A DNA stretch of 64,000 nt. It comes from Geodermatophilus saharensis. Its GTDB lineage: Bacteria > Actinomycetota > Actinomycetes > Mycobacteriales > Geodermatophilaceae. Positions 1-20,682 of the stretch are shown here, piece by piece. A program made the position numbers and the translations under genes. Numbering within the stretch: the stretch's first letter is position 1; every line of letters starts with the position of its first letter. Location: contig NZ_FZOH01000006.1 of the NCBI RefSeq assembly GCF_900188205.1, positions 1 to 64,000 on the forward strand. The letters are read 5' to 3'. The notes under the pieces were generated by a model, which saw only the letters and a program-made list of their open reading frames with translations, did not search any database and was not told where the DNA came from.

Positions 1-185
1 CAGCAGTGAACATCCGGTATTAGCCCCAATTTCTTGGAGTTATCCCAGAGCCGGGGGCAGGTTGCCCACGTGTTACTCACCCGTTCGCCACTAGGAACAC
101 CCCCGAAGAGGCGCCCTCGTTCGACTTGCATGTGTTAAGCACGCCGCCAGCGTTCGTCCTGAGCCAGGATCAAACTCTCCGTAGA
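1..185 (-). rRNA. rrs: 16S ribosomal RNA, 5' part (continues beyond the window edge)
   Basis: The reverse strand carries the universal bacterial 16S start: the AGAGTTTGATCCTGGCTCAG primer site maps to 159-178, followed by the conserved helix leading to the GGCGAACGGGTGAGTAACAC segment. Placing that primer site at 16S position 8 puts the mature 5' end near 185. Only the first ~185 nt are present; the gene runs out of the window at base 1. It is downstream of, and co-oriented with, tyrS, and has its own promoter at 453-481. The fragment is actinobacterial in character but too short to name a genus. Confidence 0.97.
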
Positions 186-446
186 TGAACTTGATACCAG
201 GCCGAGAACCGCGAGCTGACACTCGCGGAATCAATCAACCAAAGGAATCCCATCCGGACCCGAAGATCCGGAACGGGGTATTACTTGGCACTGACTTTCG
301 GCACGCTGTTGAGTTCTCAAGGAGCGGACGCACACCAACTCGACCCTCGCGGGTTCTGCTGGAGGCTTGTTGTCCAACCCTGCGCCCGCCGGAGGTGTTC
401 CCTGTCGGGTCCCTCGCTCCGGCCCTCCCGGGCCGTGCGGCGCGCA
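186..446 (-). other. 16S rRNA precursor leader with antitermination-like motif and processing stems
   Basis: The 260-nt leader holds no gene. At 306-321 the reverse strand reads CTTGAGAACTCAACAG, followed by a GTGCC-type segment; this motif is conserved in actinobacterial rrn leaders and is usually linked to antitermination or processing. Two hairpins follow. One at 254-271 has a 7-bp stem (including one G-U pair) closed by a TTCG tetraloop. The other at 209-228 has arms CCGCGAG and CTCGCGG. These probably shape RNase III cleavage. Motif recognition is from memory; the stems are read directly. Confidence 0.6.
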
Positions 447-452
447 GAGAGA

Positions 453-481
453 AAGTTACGTGGCTGTCGTGACCGTGTCAA
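453..481 (-). promoter_or_regulatory. rrn promoter (sigma-A type)
   Basis: On the reverse strand a perfect -35 TTGACA (476-481) is followed by a 17-bp spacer and a TAACTT -10 (453-458). Transcription would start near 446, giving a ~260-nt leader before mature 16S. This is the most consensus-like promoter in the window, as expected for rRNA. It lies between the tyrS stop (558) and 16S, so rRNA synthesis need not depend on the arg operon. Confidence 0.85.
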
Positions 482-557
482 ACCGGTGGTCCGTGACGCC
501 AGACACCGTTCCGGAACCGGCGTGTCACCTGGCGTTCACACGCGCCGGCCTCCTCGG

Positions 558-1844
558 CTACCGGTCCGCGGGCACCCGCTGGACCCCGGCGACCGACCGC
601 TTCCCGCGGCGCAGGACCAGCCACCCGCCGGGCAGCCAGGCCTCCTCCCCCGGCACCGCGTCGGCGTCGGTCACCCGCTCGTTGTTGAGGTAGGCGCCGC
701 CCTCCCTCACGGTGCGGCGCGCCTCGGAGAGGCTCCCGACCAGGCCGGTGCGCTGCAGCAGCTGGGCGACCGTCGGGGTGTCGCCGTCGACGGTGACGCT
801 GCCGGCCTCGCGCAGGGCGGCGGCGAGGGTGTCGGCGCCCAGTGCCGTGAGGTCGTCCCGGCCGAACAGCGCGCGGCCGGCCGCCTCGGCCTGCCGCAGC
901 TCCTCGGGCCCGTGCACCAGTGCGGTCAGCTCCTCGGCCAGGGCGCGCTGCAGCGCGCGGGCGGCGGGCCGCTCCACCGACTCGGCCACCAGGGCGTCGA
1001 CCTCCTCTGCCGGGCGCTCGGAGTACAGCGGCAGCCAGGCGCGGGCGTCGGCGTCGTCGGCGTTGAGCCAGAACTGGAAGAACGTGTAGGGCGAGGTCAG
1101 CGAGGGGTCGAGCCAGACGGCACCGCCCTCGGACTTGCCGAACTTGGTGCCGTCGGACTTGGTGACCAGCGGCGTCGACAGCGCGTGCACGCGCGCTCCC
1201 TCGGTGCGGCGCACCAGGTCGATGCCGGCGGTGAGGTTGCCCCACTGGTCCGAGCCGCCGGTCTGCAGCGTCACCCCGTGCCGCCGGTGCAGCTCGCGGA
1301 AGTCGTTGGCCTGCAGGATCTGGTAGCTGAACTCGGTGTAGCTGATGCCGGCCTCGGAGTTCAGCCGCGCGGACACCGCCTCCTTGGCCAGCATCTGGCT
1401 GACCCGGAAGTGCTTGCCGAGGTCGCGCAGGAAGTCGATGGCCGAGACCGGCGCGGTCCACTCGAGGTTGTCGACGTAGACCGGGCGGGCCAGTCCGTCG
1501 GTCTCGGCGGGGACCTCGAGGAAGGGCGCGACCTGCTCGCGGATGCGCTGCACCCAGCCGGCGACGGTCTCGCGGTCGTTGAGCTGGCGCTCGGCCGACG
1601 GCCGCGGGTCCCCGATGAGGCCGGTGGCGCCGCCCACCAGCACCACCGGCCGGTGCCCGGCGCGCTGCAGGGCGCGCAGCACCATGAACTGCAGCAGGTG
1701 GCCGACGTGCAGGCTCGGCGCGGTCGGGTCGAAGCCGGCGTAGTAGCTGACCGGCCCCTCGGCGAGGTGCGCCCGCAGCGCCTCCTCGTCGGTGCTCTGG
1801 GCGATCAGCCCACGGCGGTGCAGCTCGGACAGGACGTCGGTCAC
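558..1844 (-). CDS. tyrS: Tyrosyl-tRNA synthetase
   Basis: Charges tRNA-Tyr with tyrosine in the cytoplasm. The 428-residue protein is the normal length for bacterial TyrRS. The class I HIGH signature is HVGH (46-49) and the KMSKS loop is KFGKS (234-238). A C-terminal S4-type RNA-binding domain includes SLSEARRTVREGGAYLNNE near 370-390. The GTG start at 1844 gives the standard N-terminus before the YYAGFDPTAPSLHVGH block and overlaps the mpg stop by 4 bp (GTGA), so the two are translationally coupled. It is the last gene of the arg operon, directly before the 16S promoter. Longer upstream readings in this frame run through mpg and are not real starts. Confidence 0.97.
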   Translation of the reverse strand: MTDVLSELHRRGLIAQSTDEEALRAHLAEGPVSYYAGFDPTAPSLHVGHLLQFMVLRALQRAGHRPVVLVGGATGLIGDPRPSAERQLNDRETVAGWVQRIREQVAPFLEVPAETDGLARPVYVDNLEWTAPVSAIDFLRDLGKHFRVSQMLAKEAVSARLNSEAGISYTEFSYQILQANDFRELHRRHGVTLQTGGSDQWGNLTAGIDLVRRTEGARVHALSTPLVTKSDGTKFGKSEGGAVWLDPSLTSPYTFFQFWLNADDADARAWLPLYSERPAEEVDALVAESVERPAARALQRALAEELTALVHGPEELRQAEAAGRALFGRDDLTALGADTLAAALREAGSVTVDGDTPTVAQLLQRTGLVGSLSEARRTVREGGAYLNNERVTDADAVPGEEAWLPGGWLVLRRGKRSVAGVQRVPADR

Positions 1845-2467
1845 GGGTGACCATCCTGCCCGGCGGCGCGGCGGCGGCGCGGCCCGCCCGGGCGGAACGC
1901 GCTCACCGACGGCGCGCCGGTCTCCCAGAACCGCCACGGCAGCTCCGTCGCCCGGGTGATGCCGACCCGCGGCCCGGTCGAGACGGCGGACGGCGGTTCC
2001 CCGGCGTGCAGCCGCACGGAGGACGCCGGGTCGAGGACGTCGGCGCCGCCGTCGCCGGGCCCGATGCCCAGGGACGCCGTCAGCCGGGCCGGGCCGCGGG
2101 CGAGGTCGCGCGGCACCTTCGCCGACGGCCGGCGGGTGGCGGCCAGCGACTCCCCGGCCACGACCTCCCCGGCGCGCAGCAGCACCGCCGAGCCGCGGCC
2201 GGCGGGGCCGACGACGACGTTGGCGCACCAGTGCACGCCGTAGCTGAAGTAGACGTAGAGCCGGCCGGGCGGGCCGAACATGATCGCCGCGCGCGGCGTG
2301 GGCCCGCGGTGGGCGTGCGAGGCCGGGTCCTCCCCCTCCCCCGAGTACGCCTCGACCTCGGTGAGCCGCACCGCGACGGTGCCCTCCGGCCGGTCGGTGA
2401 CGAGCAGGCAGCCCAGCAGCGCCGGCGCGACGACGTCGACCGGCCCGAGCAGCTCGTCGGCCGTCAC
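1841..2467 (-). CDS. DNA-3-methyladenine glycosylase (AAG/MPG family)
   Basis: Base-excision repair glycosylase that removes alkylated purines. The 208-residue product has the AAG fold signatures: GCLLV near the N-terminus, the catalytic region TEVEAYSGEGEDPASHA, MFGPPGRLYVYFSYGVHWC and the DLARGPARL segment. The GTG start lies 17 bp after the argH stop; the end overlaps tyrS by 4 bp. The mpg-tyrS pairing is common in actinobacteria (Mycobacterium has the same order). Here the pair is appended to the arginine operon, so it is probably co-transcribed with arg genes, although an internal promoter cannot be excluded. Confidence 0.93.
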   Translation of the reverse strand: MTADELLGPVDVVAPALLGCLLVTDRPEGTVAVRLTEVEAYSGEGEDPASHAHRGPTPRAAIMFGPPGRLYVYFSYGVHWCANVVVGPAGRGSAVLLRAGEVVAGESLAATRRPSAKVPRDLARGPARLTASLGIGPGDGGADVLDPASSVRLHAGEPPSAVSTGPRVGITRATELPWRFWETGAPSVSAFRPGGPRRRRAAGQDGHP

Positions 2468-2484
2468 CAGGCGGCCGGCAGCGC

Positions 2485-9879
<7,395 letters not shown>

Positions 9880-9902
9880 TCAGGAGGTGCTCCGCGGCGC
9901 AG

Positions 9903-9990
9903 TCGTGCTCTGCCTACGGACGTGGGCAGAGCGCGAGGTCTCGGTGCCGCGCGGCTCGTGCTCTGCACACGGGTGTGTGCAGAGCACGAG
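9903..9990 (-). repeat. Two tandem hairpins sharing a stem sequence (terminator region of the pheST-SDR unit)
   Basis: Hairpin one (9903-9936) has arms TCGTGCTCTGCCTAC and GTGGGCAGAGCGCGA with a GGAC loop and two G-U pairs. Hairpin two (9955-9990) has perfect 16-bp arms, CTCGTGCTCTGCACAC and its complement, around a 4-nt loop. Both share the TCGTGCTCTGC core, so the second looks like a diverged copy of the first. They sit after the SDR stop (10010) and before the argC operator, and probably insulate the two operons. No U-tract follows. Confidence 0.7.
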
Positions 9991-10009
9991 CGAGCGCAGG
10001 AGGACCGGC

Positions 10010-10808
10010 TCAGGCCAGCGGGTCGCCGTCGCCGTAGGGCCGCAGCCGCAGCTTCCGCGCGTCGCCGGCCGGCGTGGTGGCGCGCAGGGTGTCCAGGGAG
10101 TCGACGCCGGCGCGGACGAACCGCCCCGACCACTGGTCGAGCTCGCCGGTGGCGATGGCGACGACGAGCTCGACGACGTCCTCCGGGCGGGTCCACTCGG
10201 TGCGGCCGGCGTGCATCGGCATGGCGCGGGTCATGGCGGTGTCGACCACGCCGGGTGCCAGGTCGAACGCCCGCACGCCGTGCGCGGCGCCGGCCAGGTC
10301 GAGGGACTCGGTGAGGCGCATCTGCGCGGTCTTGCCCGCCGAGTAGGCGCTGTAGTGCGGGTTCGCGCGGGTGCCGATGCCACTGGCCAGCCCGACCACC
10401 CGCCCGCCGCCGGCCGCGACCATCCCGGGCAGCACGGCGCGGACGAGCAGGAACGGGCCGCGCACCTGGCTCTCCACCACCGCCCACCACTGGTCGGGGT
10501 CGGCCTCCCACGGCGGCACCTCGGCGGCGTCGACGAGCCCGGCGTTGTTGACCAGCAGCCCCACCGGCCCGAGCTCCCCGGTCACCCGCGCGACGGCGGC
10601 GTCGACGGCGGCGGGGTCGGTGACGTCGGCGGGCACGGCGAGGGTGCGCGCGCCGGTGGCCGCGGCGACGTCGTCCATCGCCGCCCGCAGCCGATCGCCG
10701 CCGCGGGCCAGCCCGGCGACGGCGGCGCCGCGGGCGGCCAGCCCCTCGGCGAGGTGCCGGCCGATGCCCGCCGACGCCCCGGTGACGAGCGCGACGAGCC
10801 CGGTCAGG

Positions 10809-10819
<11 letters not shown>
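10010..10819 (-). CDS. SDR family oxidoreductase
   Basis: Classical short-chain dehydrogenase/reductase of 269 residues. The cofactor motif TGASAGIG is at 14-21, NNAG near 91, and the active-site YSAGK motif follows the LASGIG Ser region. The substrate is not predictable. The GTG start overlaps the pheT stop by 11 bp, so it is the third gene of a pheS-pheT-SDR unit. The link to tRNA charging is probably only positional. The double hairpin at 9903-9990 follows its stop. Confidence 0.9.
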
Positions 10820-15411
<4,592 letters not shown>

Positions 15412-15504
15412 CCTGCCCCCTCGGGGTGACCGGCGGGCCGCCGGGGTGCGCCCGGCGCCGTCGCTGCCGAGAACTCCCCCGTGACCCACCTCGAGGAGGC
15501 ACCG

Positions 15505-17841
15505 GTGCCGCCCGGATTCACGACCGCGCACGACCCCGTCCTCCGGGACGCCATCCGGGGCGTGCACAGCGTCTTCCAGCCCATCGTGGAGATCGACACC
15601 GGCCGTGTCGTCGCCTACGAGGCGCTGGCCCGGGGCCCGGTCGGGCCGCTGCAGCGGCCCGACGCGCTGTTCGCCGCCGCCCGCGCCGCCGGCCGGCTCG
15701 CCGAGCTCGACGAGGCCTGCCGCGCCGCCGCCTTCCGCGGCGCGGTCGACGCCGGGCTGGTCGCGCCGCTGACGGTCTTCGTCAACGTCGAGCCCGAGGT
15801 CCTCGACACCGCGCCGCTGGCCGACCTGCTGGCCATCGCCGAGAGCGCCCCCGGGCAGCTGCGCGTCGTCATGGAGATCACCGAGCGGGCCATCGCCGCC
15901 CGGCCGGCCGAGCTGCTGCGCACCGTCGAGCGGGTCCGGGAGCTGGGCTGGTCGGTCGCGGTCGACGACGTCGGCGCCGAGTCGATGTCGCTGGCGTTCC
16001 TGCCGCTGCTGCGCCCCGACGTCGTCAAGCTGGACCTGCGGCTGGTGCAGGAGCGCCCCGGCCCGCAGATCGCCGAGATCATGAACGCGGTCAACGCCTA
16101 CGCCGAGCGCAGCGGCGCGGTCGTGCTGGCCGAGGGCATCGAGGACGAGCGCCACCTGCGCACCGCCCGGGGGCTGGGCGCCACGCTCGCGCAGGGCTGG
16201 CTGTTCGGCCGCCCGGGCCCCGGCGCGGCGCCGGACCTCCCCGTGGGCGAGCTCGTGCTGCCCGGCGCGGGCCTGCCCGCGGGCGCGCTCGGCGCGGTGT
16301 CGCCGTTCGCCTGCCTGCCCGACGGCACGCCACTGCGCCGCGCCCCCAAGGCGCTGCTCATCGAGCTGTCCAAGCAGCTGGAGCGGGAGGCGATGCGCCT
16401 GGGCGAGACCTGCGTCGTCGCCGCGACCTTCCAGGAGGCGCGCCACTTCACCGTCTCGACCACCCAGCGCTACCGCGACCTGGTCGAGCGCACCGGCTTC
16501 GTCTGCGCCCTCGGCGAGGACCTGCCGGTGGAGCCGCTGCCCGGCCTGCGCGGTGCCCACCTCGACCCGGCCGACCCGGTCCGCGGCGAGTGGGACGTCG
16601 CCGTCCTGTCGCCGCACTTCAGCGCCGCGCTGCTCGCCCGCGACCTCGGCGAGGACGGCCCCGACGCCGACCGCACCTTCGAGTACGCGCTCACCTACGA
16701 CCGGGACACCGTGTCGCGCGCGGCGTCGTCGCTGCTGTCGCGGGTGGCGCCCCGGGCCGGCGCGGAGCCGGTGCACCCGGCCGCGGAGGCCGCCGCCCCC
16801 GCCGCCCCGGCGAGCCGCCCGGCCGGCGGGCTCGCCGTGGGGACCACGACCGCCGAGGTGCTGCTGCGGCGCGCGCTCGAGGCCACGCCGAGCGGGGTCA
16901 CCATCGTGGACATGCGGCTGCCCGACCAGCCGATCGTCTACGCCAACGCGGCGTTCCGGGAGCTGGCCGGCCTGCCGCCGGAGGAGATCCTGGGCCGCAA
17001 CTGCCGGCTGCTGCAGAGCCCCGACACCGACCCCGGCGCCGTGTCCCGGATCCGCGCGGCCGTCGAGGCGGGCCGGCCCTGCCGGGAGACGGTGCTCAAC
17101 CTGCGCGGCCCGGAGCGCACCCCGTGGTGGAACGAGCTGCACCTGGCGCCCGTGCACGACTCCGACGGCTCGGTGGTGCAGTACATCGGGGTGCAGGTCG
17201 ACGTGACCGCGCGGGTGGAGGCCGAGCGGGCGCTGGTCCGCGAGCGGGACCGCACGCAGGCCGCGCTGGCCCGCATCCAGGAGATGGCCTTCACCGACCC
17301 GCTGACCGGCCTGCCCAACCGGCGGCGCCTGGAGGAGCAGGTCGAGGCCGCGATCTGGGAGGCACGCGCCCGCGGCGACGCGCTCGGCCTGCTGTTCGTC
17401 GACCTCGACGGCTTCAAGGCGGTCAACGACGCCCTGGGCCACGCCGCCGGCGACGAGCTGCTGCAGGTGGTCGCCGGGCGGCTGCGCGACCGCGTCCGCC
17501 GTCGCGACCTGCTGGCCCGGCTCGGCGGGGACGAGTTCCTCGTCGCCCTGCCCGACCTGCGGCCGGAGACCGCGGCGGCCGAGGCGTCGCGGGTCGCCGA
17601 CGAGCTGGCCGCCTCGATCCGCCGGCCGGTGGCGCTGCGCGGCACCGAGGTCGCGCTGGGCGCGAGCATCGGGGTGAGCGTGTGCCCCGAGGACGGCGTG
17701 GTCTTCGCCGACCTGCTGCACCGGGCCGACCTGCGCATGTACGACCGCAAGGCCGTCACCCGGGTCGCCGCGTCCCGGGCGGCGACCGCCCGCGCGGCGG
17801 CGGCCTCGGTGCCCCCGCCGGCGGCGCCGGTGCCGTCCTGA
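15505..17841 (+). CDS. EAL-DICT-PAS-GGDEF cyclic-di-GMP signalling protein
   Basis: Predicted bifunctional c-di-GMP enzyme of 778 residues. An N-terminal EAL phosphodiesterase domain (about 5-245) keeps the EAL motif (39-41), FVNVEPEVL, MEITERA, VDDVGAE, KLDL and LAEGIED. A DICT-type sensory domain follows (about 275-412), then a PAS domain (450-570) and a GGDEF cyclase (600-760) with an intact GGDEF at 674-678. No transmembrane segment is seen, so it should be cytoplasmic. Domain order is reversed from the usual GGDEF-EAL. The GTG at 15505 has GAGGAGG 5 nt upstream; a GTG at 15481 is in frame but lacks a good site. Both catalytic sets look competent, and DICT and PAS probably decide the balance. 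Confidence 0.92.
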   Translation: MPPGFTTAHDPVLRDAIRGVHSVFQPIVEIDTGRVVAYEALARGPVGPLQRPDALFAAARAAGRLAELDEACRAAAFRGAVDAGLVAPLTVFVNVEPEVLDTAPLADLLAIAESAPGQLRVVMEITERAIAARPAELLRTVERVRELGWSVAVDDVGAESMSLAFLPLLRPDVVKLDLRLVQERPGPQIAEIMNAVNAYAERSGAVVLAEGIEDERHLRTARGLGATLAQGWLFGRPGPGAAPDLPVGELVLPGAGLPAGALGAVSPFACLPDGTPLRRAPKALLIELSKQLEREAMRLGETCVVAATFQEARHFTVSTTQRYRDLVERTGFVCALGEDLPVEPLPGLRGAHLDPADPVRGEWDVAVLSPHFSAALLARDLGEDGPDADRTFEYALTYDRDTVSRAASSLLSRVAPRAGAEPVHPAAEAAAPAAPASRPAGGLAVGTTTAEVLLRRALEATPSGVTIVDMRLPDQPIVYANAAFRELAGLPPEEILGRNCRLLQSPDTDPGAVSRIRAAVEAGRPCRETVLNLRGPERTPWWNELHLAPVHDSDGSVVQYIGVQVDVTARVEAERALVRERDRTQAALARIQEMAFTDPLTGLPNRRRLEEQVEAAIWEARARGDALGLLFVDLDGFKAVNDALGHAAGDELLQVVAGRLRDRVRRRDLLARLGGDEFLVALPDLRPETAAAEASRVADELAASIRRPVALRGTEVALGASIGVSVCPEDGVVFADLLHRADLRMYDRKAVTRVAASRAATARAAAASVPPPAAPVPS

Positions 17842-17872
17842 CCGTGGGGTGCACCCCGGGCGGACGGGGGTA

Positions 17873-17908
17873 GGGCGGGGGACGGCGCAGCGGCGCCGTC
17901 TTCCGCCC
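17873..17908 (+). terminator. Long hairpin after the EAL-GGDEF gene
   Basis: A 16-bp stem with two G-U pairs: arms 17873-17888 (GGGCGGGGGACGGCGC) and 17893-17908 (GCGCCGTCTTCCGCCC), 4-nt loop. No T-tract follows, as is common for actinobacterial I-shaped terminators. It lies 32 bp after the stop at 17841 and 20 bp before the exchanger start at 17928, so it could instead sit in that gene's 5' UTR. Confidence 0.6.
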
Positions 17909-17927
17909 GCACCTCTGGAGACCGCCC

Positions 17928-19259
17928 GTGCCCGATCCCGCTCGCCGGCCGCCGGTCCCCCTGGCGGCCGCGGCCCTGGTGACCGTCCCCGGCACGTACC
18001 TGGGCGCGGCGGCGTACCTGGGCCTGCCGGCGCCGGACCTGCCCGCCCCGTTGATGGCGCTGCTGTACGGGACGGCGATCGTCGGGGCGGCGTTCCTGCT
18101 GTCGTGGGCCGCCGAGGCCGCGCAGGTCGACATCAGCGCGGGGCTGGCGCTGGCCCTGCTCGCGCTGCTGGCCGTGCTGCCCGAGTACGCCGTCGACTTC
18201 GTCTTCACCTGGACGGCGGGCACGACCTTCGGCGACACCGGCTCCTGCACCCCACCCGACGGCGGGGAGGACGCCTGCGCGCTCGCGCTGGCCAACATGA
18301 CCGGCGCCAACCGGGTGCTGGTCGGCGTCGGCTGGCCGCTGGTGGTGCTGGTGGCCGCGGTCGCCGTCGCCCGCCGCCGCCGTGCCGGGGACGGCGCGGC
18401 CGCCCGCGCGCCCCGGGGTGAGGTGCGGCTGTCGCCGGCCATGTCCCCCGAGGTCGTCTTCCTCGGCATCGCGACGCTGTACTCGCTGCACCTGCCGCTG
18501 CGGTCGAGCCTCACGCTGGTCGACTGCGCGGTGCTGGTGACCGTGTTCGTGCTCTACGCCCGCCGGCTGGCGCAGGCCCCGGCCGAGGACCCGGACCTGA
18601 TCGGCACCTCGCGCTGGCTCGGCGAGCAGCCGCGGCGGCGCCGTCGCACCTGGGTGGCCGCGGTGTTCGCCGTCGCGGCCCTGGTGATCCTGGCCAGCGC
18701 CGAGCACTTCGCCGAGTCGCTGGTGGAGACCGGGACCACGCTCGGGGTGGACGAGTTCCTGCTCGTGCAGTGGGTGGCGCCGCTGGCCAGCGAGGCCCCC
18801 GAGCTGATCGTGGCCTGCCTGTACGCCGCGCGGCTGCGGGCCTCGGACTCCCTGGGCACGCTGCTGTCGAGCAAGGTCAACCAGTGGACGCTGCTGGTCG
18901 GCACCATCCCGCTGGCGTTCGCGATCAGCTCGACGTCGTTCTCGGGGCTGCCGCTGGACACCCAGCAGCGCACCGAGCTGCTGCTGACCGCCGCGCAGTC
19001 GCTGTTCGCCGTCTCGCTGCTGGTGGGCCTGCGGCTGACCACCGGCGGGGCGGGCGCGCTGTTCGTGCTGTTCGCCGTGCAGTTCGTCGGCAGCATCGTG
19101 CTGCCGGCCGACGCCGACCGGGTGCTGGTGCTGGTCCTGTCGGGGGTCTACGTGGCGCTCGCGCTGGCACGCTTCGCGCTGCGCGCCCGCACCACGGGCC
19201 GGCTGGCCCGCGACGGCGTGGTCACGCCCTTCGACGAGCTCGAGCCCGCGGTCACCTGA
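17928..19259 (+). CDS. Sodium/calcium exchanger family (CaCA) membrane protein
   Basis: 443-residue polytopic protein with about 10-11 hydrophobic helices in two halves. The alpha-repeat signatures of cation/Ca2+ exchangers are visible: LPEYAVDF with NMTGANRVLVG in the first half, and SEAPELIVACLY with SSKVNQWTLLVGTIPLA in the second. The acidic and Asn residues in these repeats form the ion site in the family. The transported ion is not determinable. GTG start; a weak TGGAG precedes it by about 7 nt. Confidence 0.88.
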   Translation: MPDPARRPPVPLAAAALVTVPGTYLGAAAYLGLPAPDLPAPLMALLYGTAIVGAAFLLSWAAEAAQVDISAGLALALLALLAVLPEYAVDFVFTWTAGTTFGDTGSCTPPDGGEDACALALANMTGANRVLVGVGWPLVVLVAAVAVARRRRAGDGAAARAPRGEVRLSPAMSPEVVFLGIATLYSLHLPLRSSLTLVDCAVLVTVFVLYARRLAQAPAEDPDLIGTSRWLGEQPRRRRRTWVAAVFAVAALVILASAEHFAESLVETGTTLGVDEFLLVQWVAPLASEAPELIVACLYAARLRASDSLGTLLSSKVNQWTLLVGTIPLAFAISSTSFSGLPLDTQQRTELLLTAAQSLFAVSLLVGLRLTTGGAGALFVLFAVQFVGSIVLPADADRVLVLVLSGVYVALALARFALRARTTGRLARDGVVTPFDELEPAVT

Positions 19260-19271
19260 CCGCGGCGGGGG

Positions 19272-20072
19272 TCAGCGCTGCGCGAGCTGGGTGGCGTAGA
19301 GGCAGATCGCGGCGGCGGCGGCGAGGTTGAGGCTCTCGGCGCGGCCGCGCATCGGGATCCGCACCCGCGCGTCGGCGGCGGCGGCCAGCTCGGGCGGCAC
19401 GCCGCGGGCCTCGTTGCCGAACAGCCACAGCACCGGCCCGGCCAGCGCCGTCCCGAGCTCGTCGAGGGGCGTCTCCCCGCCGCCGTCGGCGGCCAGGACG
19501 GTCACCTCCCGCGCCTGCAGGTCGGCGACCAGCGGGCCCAGCGGTGCGCCGCGGACGACGTCGAGGTGGAACAGGCTGCCGGCGCTGGAGCGCACCGCCT
19601 TGCCGCCGTAGGGGTCGGCCGACCCGGCGCCGAAGACGACCGCGCCGGCGCCGCAGGCGTCGGCGGTGCGCAGCACGGTGCCGGCGTTGCCGGGGTCGGC
19701 GAGGCCGGCCAGGGCGACGGCCAGCGCCGGCGGGTCGGCGGCCAGCCGGTCGGCGGGGACGTCGCGCAGCGCGCAGACGGCGACCAGGCCCTGCGGCGTC
19801 ACCGTCTCCGACAGCGCGGCCGCGGCCCGCTCGGTGACCAGCCGGACCGGGACCGCGGTCGCCGCCAGCAGGTCGCGGTGCGCGGCGGCGGCGGCCTCGG
19901 TGGCGAACACCTCGCGGACGGCGGCGGGGTCGGTCCCGGCCAGGGCGAGCGCCTCGGACACCGCCTGGCGGCCCTCGGCGAGGAAGGCGCCGGCGTCGTC
20001 GCGGCCGGCGCGGCGGGTCAGCCGGCGCGCGGCGGCCACCCGGCCCGACCGCTCGGTCAGCAGCTCGGCCAC
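19272..20072 (-). CDS. TrmH/SpoU-family RNA methyltransferase (TsnR-like)
   Basis: SAM-dependent SPOUT 2'-O-methyltransferase of 266 residues. An N-terminal RNA-binding substrate domain (1-105) precedes the knotted SPOUT domain, with motif 1 LADPGNAGTVLRTADACGA, motif 2 LWLFGNEARGVP and motif 3 IPMRGRAESLNLAAAAAI. GTG start at 20072 with GGGAGGG 8 nt upstream. Next to rplT, as in Mycobacterium (tsnR beside infC-rpmI-rplT), so the target is probably rRNA. It is separated from rplT by a terminator-like hairpin and palindrome pair B. Confidence 0.92.
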   Translation of the reverse strand: MAELLTERSGRVAAARRLTRRAGRDDAGAFLAEGRQAVSEALALAGTDPAAVREVFATEAAAAAHRDLLAATAVPVRLVTERAAAALSETVTPQGLVAVCALRDVPADRLAADPPALAVALAGLADPGNAGTVLRTADACGAGAVVFGAGSADPYGGKAVRSSAGSLFHLDVVRGAPLGPLVADLQAREVTVLAADGGGETPLDELGTALAGPVLWLFGNEARGVPPELAAAADARVRIPMRGRAESLNLAAAAAICLYATQLAQR

Positions 20073-20118
20073 GTCGTCGTCCCTCCCCTGCTGCGTCCTG
20101 CTCCTGTGCTCGTCCCGT

Positions 20119-20178
20119 CGAGATCGCGTGATCTCGGCGTCTCCGGCGCCCTCAGCCGCCGAGATCACGTGATGTCGG
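20119..20178. repeat. Paired GATC palindromes, copy B
   Basis: CGAGATCGCGTGATCTCG (20119-20136) and CGAGATCACGTGATGTCG (20160-20177) have centres 41 bp apart, the same as copies A and C. The first has an imperfect centre and the second one arm mismatch. The inner halves also pair with each other: GATCTCGGCG and CGCCGAGATC flank a 17-nt loop, so one larger hairpin is an alternative fold. It lies between the TrmH-type gene start and the rplT terminator. Confidence 0.8.
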
Positions 20179-20203
20179 CGGGCAGGGGCGGCCCCCGCAC
20201 ACG

Positions 20204-20251
20204 CCGACGCCGCCGGCGCCGGCCCGAGGGACCGGACGCCGGCGGCGTCGG
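20204..20251 (-). terminator. Terminator-like hairpin after rplT
   Basis: Perfect 15-bp arms, CCGACGCCGCCGGCG (20204-20218) and its complement (20237-20251), around an 18-nt loop that itself holds CCGG/CCGG. It starts about 10 bp after the rplT stop (20261). No U-run follows. It is a good candidate for the end of the infC-rpmI-rplT transcript. Confidence 0.75.
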
Positions 20252-20260
20252 AGGGGTGGG

Positions 20261-20647
20261 TCAGGCGGCCTGCTCGCCGCCGGCGGGAGCCGCGGCGACG
20301 GCGGCGCGGGCGGTCTCCACCAGCGCGGCGAAGGCGGCCGGCTCGTTGACCGCGAGCTCGGCGAGCACGCGTCGGTCGAGCTCGATGCCGGCCAGCTTCA
20401 GGCCCTGCATGAACCGGTTGTAGGTCATGTCGTTCTGGCGCGCCGCGGCGTTGATGCGGGTGATCCACAGCTTGCGGAAGTCACCCTTGCGCACCTTGCG
20501 GTCGCGGTAGTTGTAGGTGGCCGAGTGGAGGATCTGCTCCTTGGCCTTGCGGTACAGGCGCGAGCGCTGGCCCCGGTAGCCGCTGGCGGCCTCGAGGACG
20601 CTCCGGCGCTTCTTCTGGGCGTTGACCGCCCGCTTCACGCGTGCCAC
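20261..20647 (-). CDS. rplT: 50S ribosomal protein L20
   Basis: 128-residue basic protein; binds 23S rRNA early in 50S assembly. Signatures: [45 protein letters not shown] and NRFMQGLK. The Ala-rich acidic C-terminal tail is slightly longer than average. GTG start with AAAGGAG upstream (7-nt spacing). Third gene of infC-rpmI-rplT. In other bacteria L20 represses this operon through its leader. Confidence 0.98.
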   Translation of the reverse strand: MARVKRAVNAQKKRRSVLEAASGYRGQRSRLYRKAKEQILHSATYNYRDRKVRKGDFRKLWITRINAAARQNDMTYNRFMQGLKLAGIELDRRVLAELAVNEPAAFAALVETARAAVAAAPAGGEQAA

Positions 20648-20682
20648 GTGAGTACTCCTTTATCGGTGCTGGAGGCGGGGGC

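Noticed and set aside
285-1850. Long reading on the plus strand opposite tyrS (521 codons)
   Set aside because: Antisense shadow of a high-G+C gene: Gly/Arg/Ala-rich composition, no recognisable domain, and the minus strand carries complete TyrRS with HVGH and KFGKS.
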